From: Paenibacillus macerans
GTDB lineage: Bacteria > Bacillota > Bacilli > Paenibacillales > Paenibacillaceae
Direction of reading: 5' to 3'
Assembly: GCF_023715465.1 (NCBI RefSeq)
Contig: NZ_JAMBOE010000002.1
Location: forward strand, 391,104 to 455,103
DNA length: 64,000 nucleotides
In this document: piece by piece, positions 27,130-36,010 of the stretch
Layout of the letters: each line of letters starts with the position of its first letter
Numbering within the stretch: position 1 is the first letter of the stretch
Notes under the pieces: generated by a model
What the model saw: only the letters and a program-made list of their open reading frames with translations
Databases searched by the model: none
What the model was told of the DNA's origin: nothing
Made by a program: the position numbers and the translations under genes

Positions 27130-27243
27130 AGATTATTTTCATCCTTTATTTGAAAACTGGAATGACACATCAAACACATCAGTACCATCATACCATGTTC
27201 ACGCCACCCACTTACAAATAAAAGATTGTCATCTGTCAGGAAC

Positions 27244-28305
27244 TTAGTCCCAATCATACGGAACGGCAATATCAAACTTCGTCCCTAGATCCGGTTCGGA
27301 CGCCACGGACACGTTCCCTTGGTGAATTTCAACGATTTTCTTCACGATCGACAAGCCCAGTCCGCTGCCGCCTGCACTGCGCGTCCGTGATTTATCGGCT
27401 TTATAAAACCGTTCGAAGATGTGAACCAGATCCTGTTTGTCGATGCCGATCCCGCTGTCGGCGATCCCGACTTCGGCATGCTTATCCCCGCGCGAAAGCG
27501 TCAAGGTAATCTCCCCGCCGTGCGGCGTAAACTTGATGCTGTTATGCAGCAGGTTCAGCCACACTTGAGCGAGCAAATCCTCGACCGCCTCCACCTCAAC
27601 AGGCTCCAGATCCAGATTGATCTGGATGTCTTTGTCCAGCCATTGCGGTTCGCAAGCCAAAACGACAGTCTTAAGTTGACGGTCGAGCCGAAATCGATTG
27701 GCCTGAAAGGTGGCGCGCTCCGCCTCAAGCGAGGACAATTTCAGCAGATTGTCGCTCATCTGCGACAGCCTGCGGCTCTCCGCCTCGATAATTTCCAGGT
27801 AATGATCCCGTTTTTCCGGCGGCAGCCCCGGTTTGCGCAAAGCCCTGGCGAAGCCCTGGATCGAAGTAAGCGGCGACTGGATTTCATGCGAAACGTTGGA
27901 GATGAAATCCTGGCGCATCGTTTCCATTCGTCCCAGTTCGCTGGCCATCTCGTTGATGCTGTGTACGATCGATTCGAACTCTCTTAATTTATTAAATCCT
28001 TCCAGCCTGACGGAGAAATCCCCCTTGGCGATGCGCCGGATCGCCGCGATGATCGAATTCAGCATCCTCATTTGGCGAGGACGGAACAAAATGCTGATCA
28101 GAAAGACAATGAGGATAAACAAAATAACCCCCAGGATCGCGTTCAGCAAATCGATCACATAATCCGAAAAAGGAGGCTTCCAATAGCGGTAGATAGCAGA
28201 GGTGGCCCAAGAAGCGGCCATCCATGTTAAGCCGATCCCGGCAAGCACCAGCAGCGATGTAAAAATTTCTAGCAGTATTCTCCATATCTTCTTTAACCAA
28301 GTCAA
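27244..28305 (-). CDS. Sensor histidine kinase of the BmrA-linked system
   Basis: A 353-residue kinase with two TM helices (about 10-33 and 50-75). A HAMP region (GDFSVRLEGFNKLREFESIVHSI in part) precedes the phospho-acceptor box NVSHEIQSPLTSI (about 136-148). N box NLLHNSIKFT and GIGIDKQDLVHIFERFY/GGSGLGLSIVKKIV follow. It starts at a TTG overlapping the regulator stop (TTGA), so it is coupled to that gene. Its position after a BmrA-like exporter suggests it controls drug or peptide efflux. Confidence 0.87.
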   Translation of the reverse strand: MTWLKKIWRILLEIFTSLLVLAGIGLTWMAASWATSAIYRYWKPPFSDYVIDLLNAILGVILFILIVFLISILFRPRQMRMLNSIIAAIRRIAKGDFSVRLEGFNKLREFESIVHSINEMASELGRMETMRQDFISNVSHEIQSPLTSIQGFARALRKPGLPPEKRDHYLEIIEAESRRLSQMSDNLLKLSSLEAERATFQANRFRLDRQLKTVVLACEPQWLDKDIQINLDLEPVEVEAVEDLLAQVWLNLLHNSIKFTPHGGEITLTLSRGDKHAEVGIADSGIGIDKQDLVHIFERFYKADKSRTRSAGGSGLGLSIVKKIVEIHQGNVSVASEPDLGTKFDIAVPYDWD

Positions 28306-28982
28306 CGTTCCCCCGCCTCCAGACGATAGCCCAGGCCGCGGATCGTGCGGATTTTGAAGCCAAACTGCTCCTCGGGGAAGCGTTCACGCAGACGGTTGAT
28401 GTGCACGTCGATCGTCCGTTCGTTCCCTTCGAAATCGTATCCCCAAATATCTTCGATCAGCTGTTCCCGCGTCAACGTCCGTCCCACATGGCTGCCGAGC
28501 TTAAACAGCAACTCGAATTCCTTCAGCGGCAGCGTAAAGTTTTCGCCCGGAGCCGACACTTCAAACGTCTTGCGGTTGATTTTCAGTTCGCCGATCGCAA
28601 CGACCTGGGACATCGTAACATGATAACGCTTGAGCAGCGCCTTGACCCGGGCGGCCAGCTCCGCCGGCTCAAACGGTTTGACCAAATAATCGTCCGTGCC
28701 CAATTCGAAGCCTTTCACCACCTGCTTCGTTTCGCCTTTGGCCGTCAGCATCAAGAGCGGCATGTCATAATCCCGCCGCAGTTGGCGGCACAGCTCCCAG
28801 CCATCCATATTCGGCATCATAATATCCAAAATGACCATATCGACTTTTTCCGTTTCCACCAGGGTGAGCGCCTCGCGCCCGTCCTCTGCTTCAAGCACCT
28901 GCTCGATTCCCGCCTCCTCCAGAAAAACCTTCACCAGTTCGCGGATGTGCTGATCATCGTCCACCACAAGTATTTTTGCCAT
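28302..28982 (-). CDS. OmpR-family response regulator (HssR-like)
   Basis: A 226-residue regulator: receiver with VDDDQH (6-11), phospho-acceptor Asp in VILDIMMPN (about 53) and Lys in LVKPFEP (about 102), then a winged helix. The DNA-binding half (LPLKEFELLFKLG, TREQLIEDIWGYDFEGNERT, DVHINRLRERF) resembles heme regulator HssR, but the paired kinase is shorter than HssS, so the name is not assigned. It lies 16 bases after the BmrA-type exporter gene and overlaps its kinase by four bases. Confidence 0.9.
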   Translation of the reverse strand: MAKILVVDDDQHIRELVKVFLEEAGIEQVLEAEDGREALTLVETEKVDMVILDIMMPNMDGWELCRQLRRDYDMPLLMLTAKGETKQVVKGFELGTDDYLVKPFEPAELAARVKALLKRYHVTMSQVVAIGELKINRKTFEVSAPGENFTLPLKEFELLFKLGSHVGRTLTREQLIEDIWGYDFEGNERTIDVHINRLRERFPEEQFGFKIRTIRGLGYRLEAGER

Positions 28983-28997
28983 AACCTTTTTTCCCCT

Positions 28998-30824
28998 TTA
29001 CGATATCGCCTCTGCGCGTTTGCCGGCTCCATCTTCGCGGTCCCCGGCTTCCGGAAGCTGAAGCTGCTGGGCGGCAAATTCCCGATACATCGCGTGATGC
29101 CCTAGCAGTTCTTCGTGCGTCCCCTGGCCTGTTACTTTCCCCTTCTCGATAAAAATCAGCTGATCGGCGCCAACGACGGTGGACAACCTGTGCGCGATCA
29201 CGATGGTAGTACGGCCCTGCATCAAATTGTTCAACGCCTTTTGCACTACGATTTCCGAACGGCTGTCCAAACTGGAAGTCGCTTCGTCCAGCATGAGAAT
29301 TTTCGGGTCCCGCAGGAGCGCCCGGGCAATCGCAATCCGCTGCCGCTGTCCGCCGGACAGCTTCACGCCGCGTTCGCCGACATCGGTGTCGAAGCCGTCC
29401 GGCAATTCGGCGATAAAGCCGTCGGCATAGGCCATTTCCGCCGCCCGCTTAAGCTCGTCTTCGCTCACTTCGCGCTCGATGCCATAACATAAATTATCCC
29501 GGATCGTTCCGGCAATAATCGGACTTTCCTGAGACACGTAACCAATCAGCCCCCGCCAGGAACGGAGCGAAAAAACATCAATCGGGTCGCTTCCCAGCTT
29601 GATCTTTCCTTCCTGCGGGATGTAAAACCGCTCGAGCAGAGCAAACAGCGTCGTTTTGCCGCCCCCGCTTGGCCCGACAACCGCCGTCACCGTGCCGGGT
29701 TTCATCGTAAAGCTTACGCCCTCAAGCACCGGCTCGTCTGGCTTGTACCCAAACGTCAAGCCTTCGACCGCCAGCTGCTGGTTCGCGCTGGCCACTTCCT
29801 TGCCCGAAGCAAACGGCTCCTCCTCCGCGTCCAGCGTCTCCAGCATTCTTTCGGTCGCCCCCACCGCCTTCTGCAGTTGGGTAAAAAACGTCGTCAATTG
29901 CGTCATTGGCATGACCGTCTGGATCAGATAAAGAATAAACGCTACCAGTTCACCGGCCGTCATCACGCCGCTCGACACCTGCATGCCGCCATAACCGATC
30001 ACCACGACCAGCAGCATCATCATCACAAAGGAAGTAAACGGGCTGATCCAGGCCAACACTTTGCCCTCCCGGATGCCGAAGGACATCAGCTTGCCGATGG
30101 CGGCATAGCCGGTCTCATACTCCTTGCGTTCGGCATTGGACGCTTTGACCAGCCGGATTTCCGACAGCACCTGGCTCAGAACCGCTGTGAAAGAAGCGGT
30201 TTCGTCCTGCATGCCCAGCGAAATTTTATACATCATTCGCCCGAGCGGCACCATAATAAGCGCCGCGATCGGGATGACGACAAACATGAGCAGCGTCATT
30301 TTCCAGTTCAGATAAAACAACACCGCGACCGCCCCGATGATCGAAATGATGCCGGTGAAAAAGCCGGTCACATGCTCGGAAATCAGCGATTTGATAATGC
30401 CCGTATCGTTCGTCAGGCGGCTCACCGATTCTCCGGTACGGTTGTTATCGTAATAGGACACCGGCAGCCGGAGCAGTTTTTTCCACAACCGGTCGCGCAG
30501 GCCGGCCACCATTTTTTGCCCGGCGTAATTGAGCAGATAAATCGACAGCCCCGAGGCGATCGACATGCCAATAAACGCGGCTCCGATCATCACGATTTGC
30601 TGCGTACTGATGGACGACAGCGAAAAGCCGTCGACCAGATTTTTCGTAAACATCGGAATAACCAAGCTCACGCCCGTTGAAGCGACACTCAGCAAAAGCG
30701 CTCCGATCAGCAGCCCCATGTTCGGTTTCGTCTCACGGATCAGCTGCAAGAACGCCCGCAGGCCGCCCCGTTTTTTTTCCGTCTGTCGATCAGGTTCATT
30801 GTATAAAGTTTCTCTCGCGCGCAT
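28998..30824 (-). CDS. bmrA: Multidrug ABC exporter BmrA (half transporter)
   Basis: A 608-residue half transporter with an N-terminal six-helix membrane domain (about 35-320) and a C-terminal ATPase. Walker [10 protein letters not shown] is at about 388-396, signature KLSGGQRQR at about 493, Walker [14 protein letters not shown] at about 515 and switch His in VIAHRLST. The ATPase half closely follows B. subtilis BmrA ([34 protein letters not shown]), which exports drugs as a homodimer. The ATG at 30824 follows AGGAAG. It heads a unit with a response regulator and kinase directly downstream, so it is likely under their control. Confidence 0.9.
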   Translation of the reverse strand: MRARETLYNEPDRQTEKKRGGLRAFLQLIRETKPNMGLLIGALLLSVASTGVSLVIPMFTKNLVDGFSLSSISTQQIVMIGAAFIGMSIASGLSIYLLNYAGQKMVAGLRDRLWKKLLRLPVSYYDNNRTGESVSRLTNDTGIIKSLISEHVTGFFTGIISIIGAVAVLFYLNWKMTLLMFVVIPIAALIMVPLGRMMYKISLGMQDETASFTAVLSQVLSEIRLVKASNAERKEYETGYAAIGKLMSFGIREGKVLAWISPFTSFVMMMLLVVVIGYGGMQVSSGVMTAGELVAFILYLIQTVMPMTQLTTFFTQLQKAVGATERMLETLDAEEEPFASGKEVASANQQLAVEGLTFGYKPDEPVLEGVSFTMKPGTVTAVVGPSGGGKTTLFALLERFYIPQEGKIKLGSDPIDVFSLRSWRGLIGYVSQESPIIAGTIRDNLCYGIEREVSEDELKRAAEMAYADGFIAELPDGFDTDVGERGVKLSGGQRQRIAIARALLRDPKILMLDEATSSLDSRSEIVVQKALNNLMQGRTTIVIAHRLSTVVGADQLIFIEKGKVTGQGTHEELLGHHAMYREFAAQQLQLPEAGDREDGAGKRAEAIS

Positions 30825-30927
30825 ACCCACTCTTCCTTTCCTTATGTCCCGTGTCGGATAAGCTTCTATTTAAGCTTAGGAAAAGAATACAATGGCTTTT
30901 TAAACTGAATTTAAACAAACCACCGGA

Positions 30928-31641
30928 CTATAAATTTTCCACCTCCACGCTGTGCACATGCTCAATCTTCCGCAGGAAATGGTAAATTTCCGTCGTGTAT
31001 TCTTTCTCCGACGCGGTGATAACCATGTCGATCCGCTGTCTCCCATCCTCCAGGTCTTTGATTTTCAGACGGCGAATGCGATGGCGGTTTACCCTGGCTT
31101 CCCGGTTCTTTTCGTCCTTACGCCCGATAATGCGGATCAGTTCCGTGACGTTGCCCGGATCGTCCATGACGATTTTGATCGAAACGTCGCGCTGGTTCAG
31201 CTTGTAGGGTCCCACCCATTTGATCACGGAGGGAATGAAGTTCACCGAAATGATCAGGAGCACGGTCGTTAGCGCCGCTTCAAGATAAAAACCGATGCCG
31301 ATCGCAATCCCGATCCCGGAAGCGGCCCAAATCATCGCCGCCGAGGTTAGTCCGGATATCCCCTCGTTGCTCCGGCGCAAAATCGCGCCCGCGCCCAGAA
31401 AACCGATGCCGCTTACGATTTGTGCGGCGAGTCGCATCGGGTCCATATTCGGATGCTCGGGCGAAGCGAATTTCGCAAACGATTCGATCGATACGATCGT
31501 GACCAGACAACTGGCGATACAAATCACCATGCTGGTCTTGATACCGAGCGGTTTTTGCTTCAATTGCCGGTCGATACCGATAAACAGCCCGAACAATAAA
31601 GCCATGCATAATTTAAAAGCCATTTCCCATTCCATCATCAT
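30928..31641 (-). CDS. MgtC/SapB-family membrane protein
   Basis: A 237-residue protein with four to five N-terminal helices and a cytoplasmic C-terminal ACT-like domain (about 145-237). MgtC hallmarks are LLFGLFIGIDRQLKQKPLGIKT near the start, IVSGIGFLGAGAIL (about 78-91) and GLTSAAMIWAASGIGIAIG. Relatives modulate magnesium adaptation and membrane potential. Longer readings cross the azoreductase terminator and cannot be real. I choose the first of three ATGs at 31641, 12 bases after AAGGAG; the ATG at 31662 is an alternative without a clear ribosome site. Confidence 0.85.
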   Translation of the reverse strand: MMMEWEMAFKLCMALLFGLFIGIDRQLKQKPLGIKTSMVICIASCLVTIVSIESFAKFASPEHPNMDPMRLAAQIVSGIGFLGAGAILRRSNEGISGLTSAAMIWAASGIGIAIGIGFYLEAALTTVLLIISVNFIPSVIKWVGPYKLNQRDVSIKIVMDDPGNVTELIRIIGRKDEKNREARVNRHRIRRLKIKDLEDGRQRIDMVITASEKEYTTEIYHFLRKIEHVHSVEVENL

Positions 31642-31717
31642 ATTGTACTGAATCTCCTTCATTCCATATAAAGAGAGTATAATTATTTTCTGCTGCTCTG
31701 TGCAATTGTTCTTAAAA

Positions 31718-31766
31718 CAAACAAAGCCGCCCCACAGATCATAGACCCGTGAAGGCGGCTTTTTAA
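31718..31766 (-). terminator. Terminator of the azoreductase gene
   Basis: AAAGCCGCC (31723-31731) pairs with GGCGGCTTT (31754-31762); on the minus strand the stem is followed by TTTGTTTGTTTT. Confidence 0.8.
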
Positions 31767-31786
31767 AATTTGAATTTTTTAAAAAA

Positions 31787-32413
31787 TTAGAACTTGGCGG
31801 CAAGATCGGCCGCGCGTTTTACGCCGTCCTGAATGATTGCTTCGGCACGGTCTTGGAATTGGTTGTGGCCTTCTACCACGACGACTTCCGGGTTGTTGAT
31901 GCCCCAGAAAGCCAGCGTATTTTTCACGTAATTCAACGACATTTCAAGGCCTGCCATAGGACCTTCCGAGTATACGCCGCCGCGGGCTTGCAGCAATGCG
32001 ATTTTCTTGTCGCCAACGAGGCCGACAGGTCCTTGTTCGGTATATTTGAACGTTTTGCCGGCTTGGTTCAGATAGAACAAGTAAGTCAGCAGTTGGGCCG
32101 GAATCGTGAAGTTCCAGAGCGGGAAAGCGAAAACGACTTTGTCGGCGCCCAAAAATTGATCGAGATAAGTGTTGGCCAGGTCGGCTGCTCTTTGCTCATC
32201 CTGCGTCGCCTCGATGCCTTTGCTCACCTTGAACAGCCCGTTCAGCATGTCCAAATCATAGTAAGGAAGATCGGCGTCAAACAGGTTGAGTTCGGTAACC
32301 GCATCTTCCGGGTGCGTTTCCTTGTAAGTTTTCAAAAAACTTTCATACAGCTTAACCGTAGCGGATTGTTCCGCCGGACGGTTATTTGCTTTGACAAATA
32401 AAACTTTGGACAT
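31787..32413 (-). CDS. azoR: FMN-dependent NADH-azoreductase
   Basis: A 208-residue flavodoxin-like quinone/azo reductase. It begins SKVLFVKANNRPAEQSATVKLY and shows FPLWNFTIPAQLLTYLFYLNQAGKTFKYT (in part) and LLQARGGVYSEGPM, the FMN-binding and lid segments of AzoR. It reduces azo dyes and quinones with NADH, protecting against electrophile stress. The ATG at 32413 lies seven bases after GGAGGG. A strong promoter and an AT-rich palindrome precede it, as expected for repressor control by a quinone-sensing MarR/DUF24-type protein (inference). Confidence 0.92.
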   Translation of the reverse strand: MSKVLFVKANNRPAEQSATVKLYESFLKTYKETHPEDAVTELNLFDADLPYYDLDMLNGLFKVSKGIEATQDEQRAADLANTYLDQFLGADKVVFAFPLWNFTIPAQLLTYLFYLNQAGKTFKYTEQGPVGLVGDKKIALLQARGGVYSEGPMAGLEMSLNYVKNTLAFWGINNPEVVVVEGHNQFQDRAEAIIQDGVKRAADLAAKF

Positions 32414-32460
32414 CAGTTTTCCCTCCACTATTTTCGTTTATCACTTACTATTTAATAGCT

Positions 32461-32474
32461 ACTTAATATTAAGT
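32461..32474. promoter_or_regulatory. Palindromic operator candidate for azoR
   Basis: ACTTAATATTAAGT, a perfect 14-base palindrome about 15 bases downstream of the -10 box, where a bound repressor would block early transcription. Related Bacillus azoreductase genes are repressed by YodB-type regulators; the actual regulator here is not known. Confidence 0.55.
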
Positions 32475-32488
32475 CGTAACTATTGATT

Positions 32489-32517
32489 ATAATAACGGCT
32501 AACTAAAACTTTGTCAA
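32489..32517 (-). promoter_or_regulatory. Strong sigma-A promoter of azoR
   Basis: On the minus strand TTGACA (32517-32512), a 17-base spacer, then TATTAT (32494-32489). Confidence 0.8.
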
Positions 32518-32614
32518 CAACAGTTATAAAATATAAAGCCGGGCCTTCATTGGCCTGGATTAGTATGCTTTACGTCAACTGTATTATGCAATGCAATCAC
32601 ATCGCCAAATATAA

Positions 32615-32630
32615 AGTGATTTATATCACA
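32615..32630. promoter_or_regulatory. Fnr/Crp-type box upstream of nirK
   Basis: AGTGA-TTTATA-TCACA matches the Bacillus Fnr consensus TGTGA-N6-TCACA at nine of ten positions. It ends 87 bases before the nirK start, a fitting distance for activation under oxygen limitation. Confidence 0.7.
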
Positions 32631-32717
32631 ATCCAGCTTTGCCGAAGATCGTACGCTTGGGTTAGCGGATTCCGTGTTAACTTGACGAGGAGCAGCCGCA
32701 TGGAAAGGTGAAGCGAC

Positions 32718-33704
32718 ATGAACATACCCAAATGGTACTTTTTGATCCCCTCCTGCCTTATTATGGTCCTGACTGCCTGGTATGCCTTCCCCGCGGAACA
32801 GCCCCGCGGCTCGGAAGCCGTGTCGGCGCAGGAAACAAAGCTCAGCCAGCACCCCGTGAAACCGGTGATCCAGCGGGAAGGCCGGACCGTTCGCATCGAA
32901 ATGACCGCCCAGGTGACGGATGTGGAAATTTCCAAGGGTGTGGTTTACAACGCCTGGACGTTTAACGGGACGGTACCCGGCCCCGTGCTGCGCGTTAAGG
33001 AAGGCGATACGCTGGAATTCACGCTGAAAAATATGGACCCGAACATGCCGCACTCGATGGATTTTCATGCCGTGCATGCTGCGCCCAGTCAAAAGTTTGT
33101 CGACGTCATGCCCAATGAACAAGGCACCTTTACCTACCCGGCGAACACCCCCGGCGTCTTCATGTACCATTGCGGCAGCAGCCCGCTTTTGCTGCATGTC
33201 GCCAATGGTATGTACGGAATGATCATCGTAGAGCCGAAGGCTGGGTATCCGAGCGACCCGGACATCGACCGGGAGTATACGATTGTGCAGAGCGAATGGT
33301 ACAAGCAAAACGACTTGGAGGCCATTCGGGACGGAGACGCCGAGTATGTCGTGTTTAACGGCGACGATTACTCCCTCAAGGAACACCCGCTGCTCGCCAA
33401 AGTCGGAGACAAGGTGCGCCTGTACGTCAGCAATGCGGGTCCGAATCACGTCTCCTCTTTCCACGTCGTGGGAACGACGCTGGACCGGGTTTACCTTGAC
33501 GGCAACCCGCAAAACATACTGTACGGGCTGCAGTCAGTCCTGCTTCCGGCCAGCGGCGGAGCCGTCGTCGAATTCACCGTCACCGAAGAGGGAGATTATT
33601 CGATTTTGACTCATCAATTGAACGATGCCGCCAAAGGCGCGGTTGCCGTTCTCCGCGTCACTAGGGACGGTCTGGATAACGGAGAGCCAGCAATGAGCCA
33701 TTAA
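32718..33704 (+). CDS. nirK: Copper-containing nitrite reductase NirK
   Basis: A 328-residue two-cupredoxin enzyme that reduces nitrite to nitric oxide outside the membrane. An N-terminal hydrophobic segment (about 6-24) anchors or exports it. Copper ligands and catalytic residues are visible: PHSMDFHAVHA (type 1 His, catalytic Asp, type 2 His), YHCGSSPLLLHVANGM (type 2 His, type 1 Cys, His and Met), SSFHVVG (the catalytic-pocket His) and ILTHQL (type 2 His of the second domain). AAAGGTG precedes the start. An Fnr-like box upstream and DUF2249 and oxidase-like genes downstream mark a denitrification unit. Confidence 0.92.
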   Translation: MNIPKWYFLIPSCLIMVLTAWYAFPAEQPRGSEAVSAQETKLSQHPVKPVIQREGRTVRIEMTAQVTDVEISKGVVYNAWTFNGTVPGPVLRVKEGDTLEFTLKNMDPNMPHSMDFHAVHAAPSQKFVDVMPNEQGTFTYPANTPGVFMYHCGSSPLLLHVANGMYGMIIVEPKAGYPSDPDIDREYTIVQSEWYKQNDLEAIRDGDAEYVVFNGDDYSLKEHPLLAKVGDKVRLYVSNAGPNHVSSFHVVGTTLDRVYLDGNPQNILYGLQSVLLPASGGAVVEFTVTEEGDYSILTHQLNDAAKGAVAVLRVTRDGLDNGEPAMSH

Positions 33705-33796
33705 GCCGCCCCTTTCTCCATTGCAATGATATAAAAACAAACATCGGTTTTCCGGCTTCGAGCCGGCGATGCAAACGATAAAGAGGTGAAAGCGCC

Positions 33797-34390
33797 ATGA
33801 ACCGAAATGAAGCCAAAGTGGTGGAACTGGATGTCCGCCCATACTTGCGAAAAAAAACCGAGCCGTTCCAGATTATTATGGATACCGTGAAAACGCTGGG
33901 GAATAACGATATATTCGTGCTGCACGCCACCTTCAAACCGACGCCGCTGCTCGGACTCCTAAAAATGAAAGGACTTGTCGGCAAAGCCGTGGAGCAGGGA
34001 CCGGAACATTGGGTCACCACTTTCGTACACAAGTCAAACAAATCCTGGCTGGACGAATCCGCTCCCGTTCCTGAAGAGCAGAACACGAACGAATGTGGGG
34101 GCGAGTCTTCCGGTTCGTTATCCGCCGGGAAGACGGCACGAGCCGAAGAACCGCCAGCCACCGGGCAAACGCCGAAAACGGTTGAACTGGACAATCGCGG
34201 CCTCGAGCCGCCGCAGCCGATGGTCAGAACACTGGCCGCGCTCGGGCGCTGCCGTTCCGGGGACGAGGTTCACATTCATAATGACCGGGTACCGGTGTTT
34301 CTGATCGAGGAACTGAACGGTATGGGCTGCTCCTATACCATCGAGGAACAACCGGACGGCTCGGCCAAAGTAAAAATCCGCAAACCTTAA
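33797..34390 (+). CDS. Protein with two DUF2249 modules
   Basis: A 197-residue cytoplasmic protein. DUF2249-like halves lie at about 6-80 (VELDVRPYLRKKTEPFQIIM, then DIFVLHATFKPTPLL) and 125-195 (VELDNRGLEPPQPMVRTLAAL, then HNDRVPVFLIEELNGMG), joined by an acidic/polar linker. DUF2249 proteins occur with nitrite/nitric oxide reductases and hemerythrin-like genes, and may bind metal or act in redox maturation; the function is not established. AAAGAGGTG precedes the start. It lies between nirK and the oxidase-like gene in one apparent operon. Confidence 0.82.
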   Translation: MNRNEAKVVELDVRPYLRKKTEPFQIIMDTVKTLGNNDIFVLHATFKPTPLLGLLKMKGLVGKAVEQGPEHWVTTFVHKSNKSWLDESAPVPEEQNTNECGGESSGSLSAGKTARAEEPPATGQTPKTVELDNRGLEPPQPMVRTLAALGRCRSGDEVHIHNDRVPVFLIEELNGMGCSYTIEEQPDGSAKVKIRKP

Positions 34391-34404
34391 GGAGGTGAGC
34401 TGCA

Positions 34405-35646
34405 ATGCCGGCCATGTCCCGCCTGCCCTTTCTGTTCATCGTAACGGGGATCTTCGGCTTCGTCCTGTTCCACGCCACTTCGCTTATGTCTTTATCCGGC
34501 TGGATGGGCGAAGGCATCCGCAGCCCGACCGGCTGGTTTCAAGTACACCTGTTCGTGCTGGGCTGGGCGACAATGCTGGCGATGGGTGCCGTCTACCAGT
34601 TGATCCATGTCATATTGCAATCCGATCTGTACAGCGAACGGCTCGGATACTTCCATTACTGTACTTTTACCGTAGGTCTGTTCGGCCTGTTGTTCGGTTT
34701 TATTCAAGGCAACATCTACTGGATTGCCGGGTTCGCCACGTTGGCTTTTACGGGAATCGTATTGTTCGTTTGGAATATGGCGGCTACGCTATTCCGTGCG
34801 GGAAAGTGGGACCCGATTACGATCAGCACAGGCTGTGCGGTCTTTTATTTGCTGCTTACGGGTTTATCGGGGATGGCGATGGGCCTCAACTTTGCTACCG
34901 GCCTTTGGAACGAACTGCACGCCCGGTTGTTCGGCGCCCACATCTGGCTGGGAACGCTGGGGTGGTTTGGGCTGCTGATTACCGGTTTCAGCTACAAGCT
35001 GCTGCCGATGTTTTATTTGGCCCACGATTATCCGGTCAAGCTGCAGAAGATCGTGCTGAGCTTGTGGAACGCCGGCGTGCTCGTCGGCGCCAGCTCCTTC
35101 CTATTCGGCTCCGGCATGGGGCTGAAAGTGGCGGCCCTGCTCCTCATTGCCCTGGCCGTCGTCGTGTATAATGCCCATGTGCTGCAAATCCGCCGAAAAC
35201 GGCATAAACGCAGCCCGGGCCCCGGCATCGAATGGTCCGTTTTGGGCAATCAGATTTTTGCCGCATTTGCGGTCGCGTTTGTGCTGAGGGCGTTGTGGTC
35301 GCCCGAGCATTTGCTCGATACCCGCACCGTGCTCACGGCCGGCTGGGTTTACCTGAGCGGCTGGGTTTCGTTTACGGTGTTATGTTATGTTTCCAAAATC
35401 GTTCCTTTCCTGTGGTGGACGTATAAATACGGCAAACAGGCAGGTAAACCGGGAACACCGGTGTTGGCCGACCTGTTGAACGAACAGCAGGTGAATTTAA
35501 GTTTAACAGCTATTTTATGCGCGAGCTTGTCCGTCCTGGCCGGCTTGGCCCTGAATTCACCCGCCGTTATCGCGATTGGGGGCGGCGCCTATTCGCTTCT
35601 CTCCATCGCCTATATTGCGCTGATCGCCATGGTGTTCGCCCGTTAA
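34405..35646 (+). CDS. Multi-TM heme-copper-oxidase-subunit-I-like / NnrS-like protein
   Basis: A 413-residue membrane protein with about 12 helices. Histidines sit at helix positions that could bind heme: FQVHLFVLGW (about 46), VYQLIHVILQ (about 68) and NELHARLFGAHIWLGTLGW (about 172-181). The pattern recalls subunit I of cbb3-type oxidases and NO reductases, or the NnrS proteins of nitric oxide stress, but the family cannot be fixed by eye. AAGGAGGTGA precedes the start. Its place after nirK and DUF2249 suggests a role in nitric oxide handling or quinol electron supply. Confidence 0.7.
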   Translation: MPAMSRLPFLFIVTGIFGFVLFHATSLMSLSGWMGEGIRSPTGWFQVHLFVLGWATMLAMGAVYQLIHVILQSDLYSERLGYFHYCTFTVGLFGLLFGFIQGNIYWIAGFATLAFTGIVLFVWNMAATLFRAGKWDPITISTGCAVFYLLLTGLSGMAMGLNFATGLWNELHARLFGAHIWLGTLGWFGLLITGFSYKLLPMFYLAHDYPVKLQKIVLSLWNAGVLVGASSFLFGSGMGLKVAALLLIALAVVVYNAHVLQIRRKRHKRSPGPGIEWSVLGNQIFAAFAVAFVLRALWSPEHLLDTRTVLTAGWVYLSGWVSFTVLCYVSKIVPFLWWTYKYGKQAGKPGTPVLADLLNEQQVNLSLTAILCASLSVLAGLALNSPAVIAIGGGAYSLLSIAYIALIAMVFAR

Positions 35647-35698
35647 TTCCATTTTTGCCGAAATGATAACTATTTTTTTAATTGAGGAGGACGCTGTC

Positions 35699-35998
35699 AT
35701 GAACAGAGTTGAACAAATCCGCGAGTCGCTACGGGAAGTGTACGATCCTGAACTGGGGGTTAATATCGTCGATTTGGGTCTTGTTTACGACATTCAGGCT
35801 GACGATGAACGGGTATATATCCAAATGACGCTGACAACACCGGGGTGCCCGATGCACGACACGATCGTCGGCGGCGTCATTTGGGTCCTGAAAGAGCAGT
35901 TAGGCGTCGATTCGCCGCAAGTGGATCTCGTCTGGGAGCCGAGATGGTCGCCTGAACAGATGTCGGAAGCGGCCAAAGAACAGCTCGGATACTTTTGA
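35699..35998 (+). CDS. MIP18/DUF59 Fe-S assembly protein
   Basis: A 99-residue protein of the SufT/PaaD-like family: EVYDPELGVNIVDLGLVYDI (about 13-32) and TLTTPGCPMHDTIVGGV (about 46-62), with the conserved cysteine in the PGCPM motif. Relatives help load iron-sulfur clusters on target enzymes. The start has GAGGAGG eight bases upstream. Last gene of the nirK operon, which suggests that a partner enzyme needs an Fe-S cluster under low oxygen. Confidence 0.88.
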   Translation: MNRVEQIRESLREVYDPELGVNIVDLGLVYDIQADDERVYIQMTLTTPGCPMHDTIVGGVIWVLKEQLGVDSPQVDLVWEPRWSPEQMSEAAKEQLGYF

Positions 35999-36010
35999 GC
36001 GGGGGAATCC

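Noticed and set aside
31642..31803. N-terminal extension of the MgtC-family protein
   Set aside because: The extension translates through the azoreductase terminator hairpin and has no ribosome binding site.
32547..33512. 321-codon minus-strand frame
   Set aside because: It is the antisense shadow of nirK, whose copper ligands and ribosome binding site make the plus-strand gene certain.
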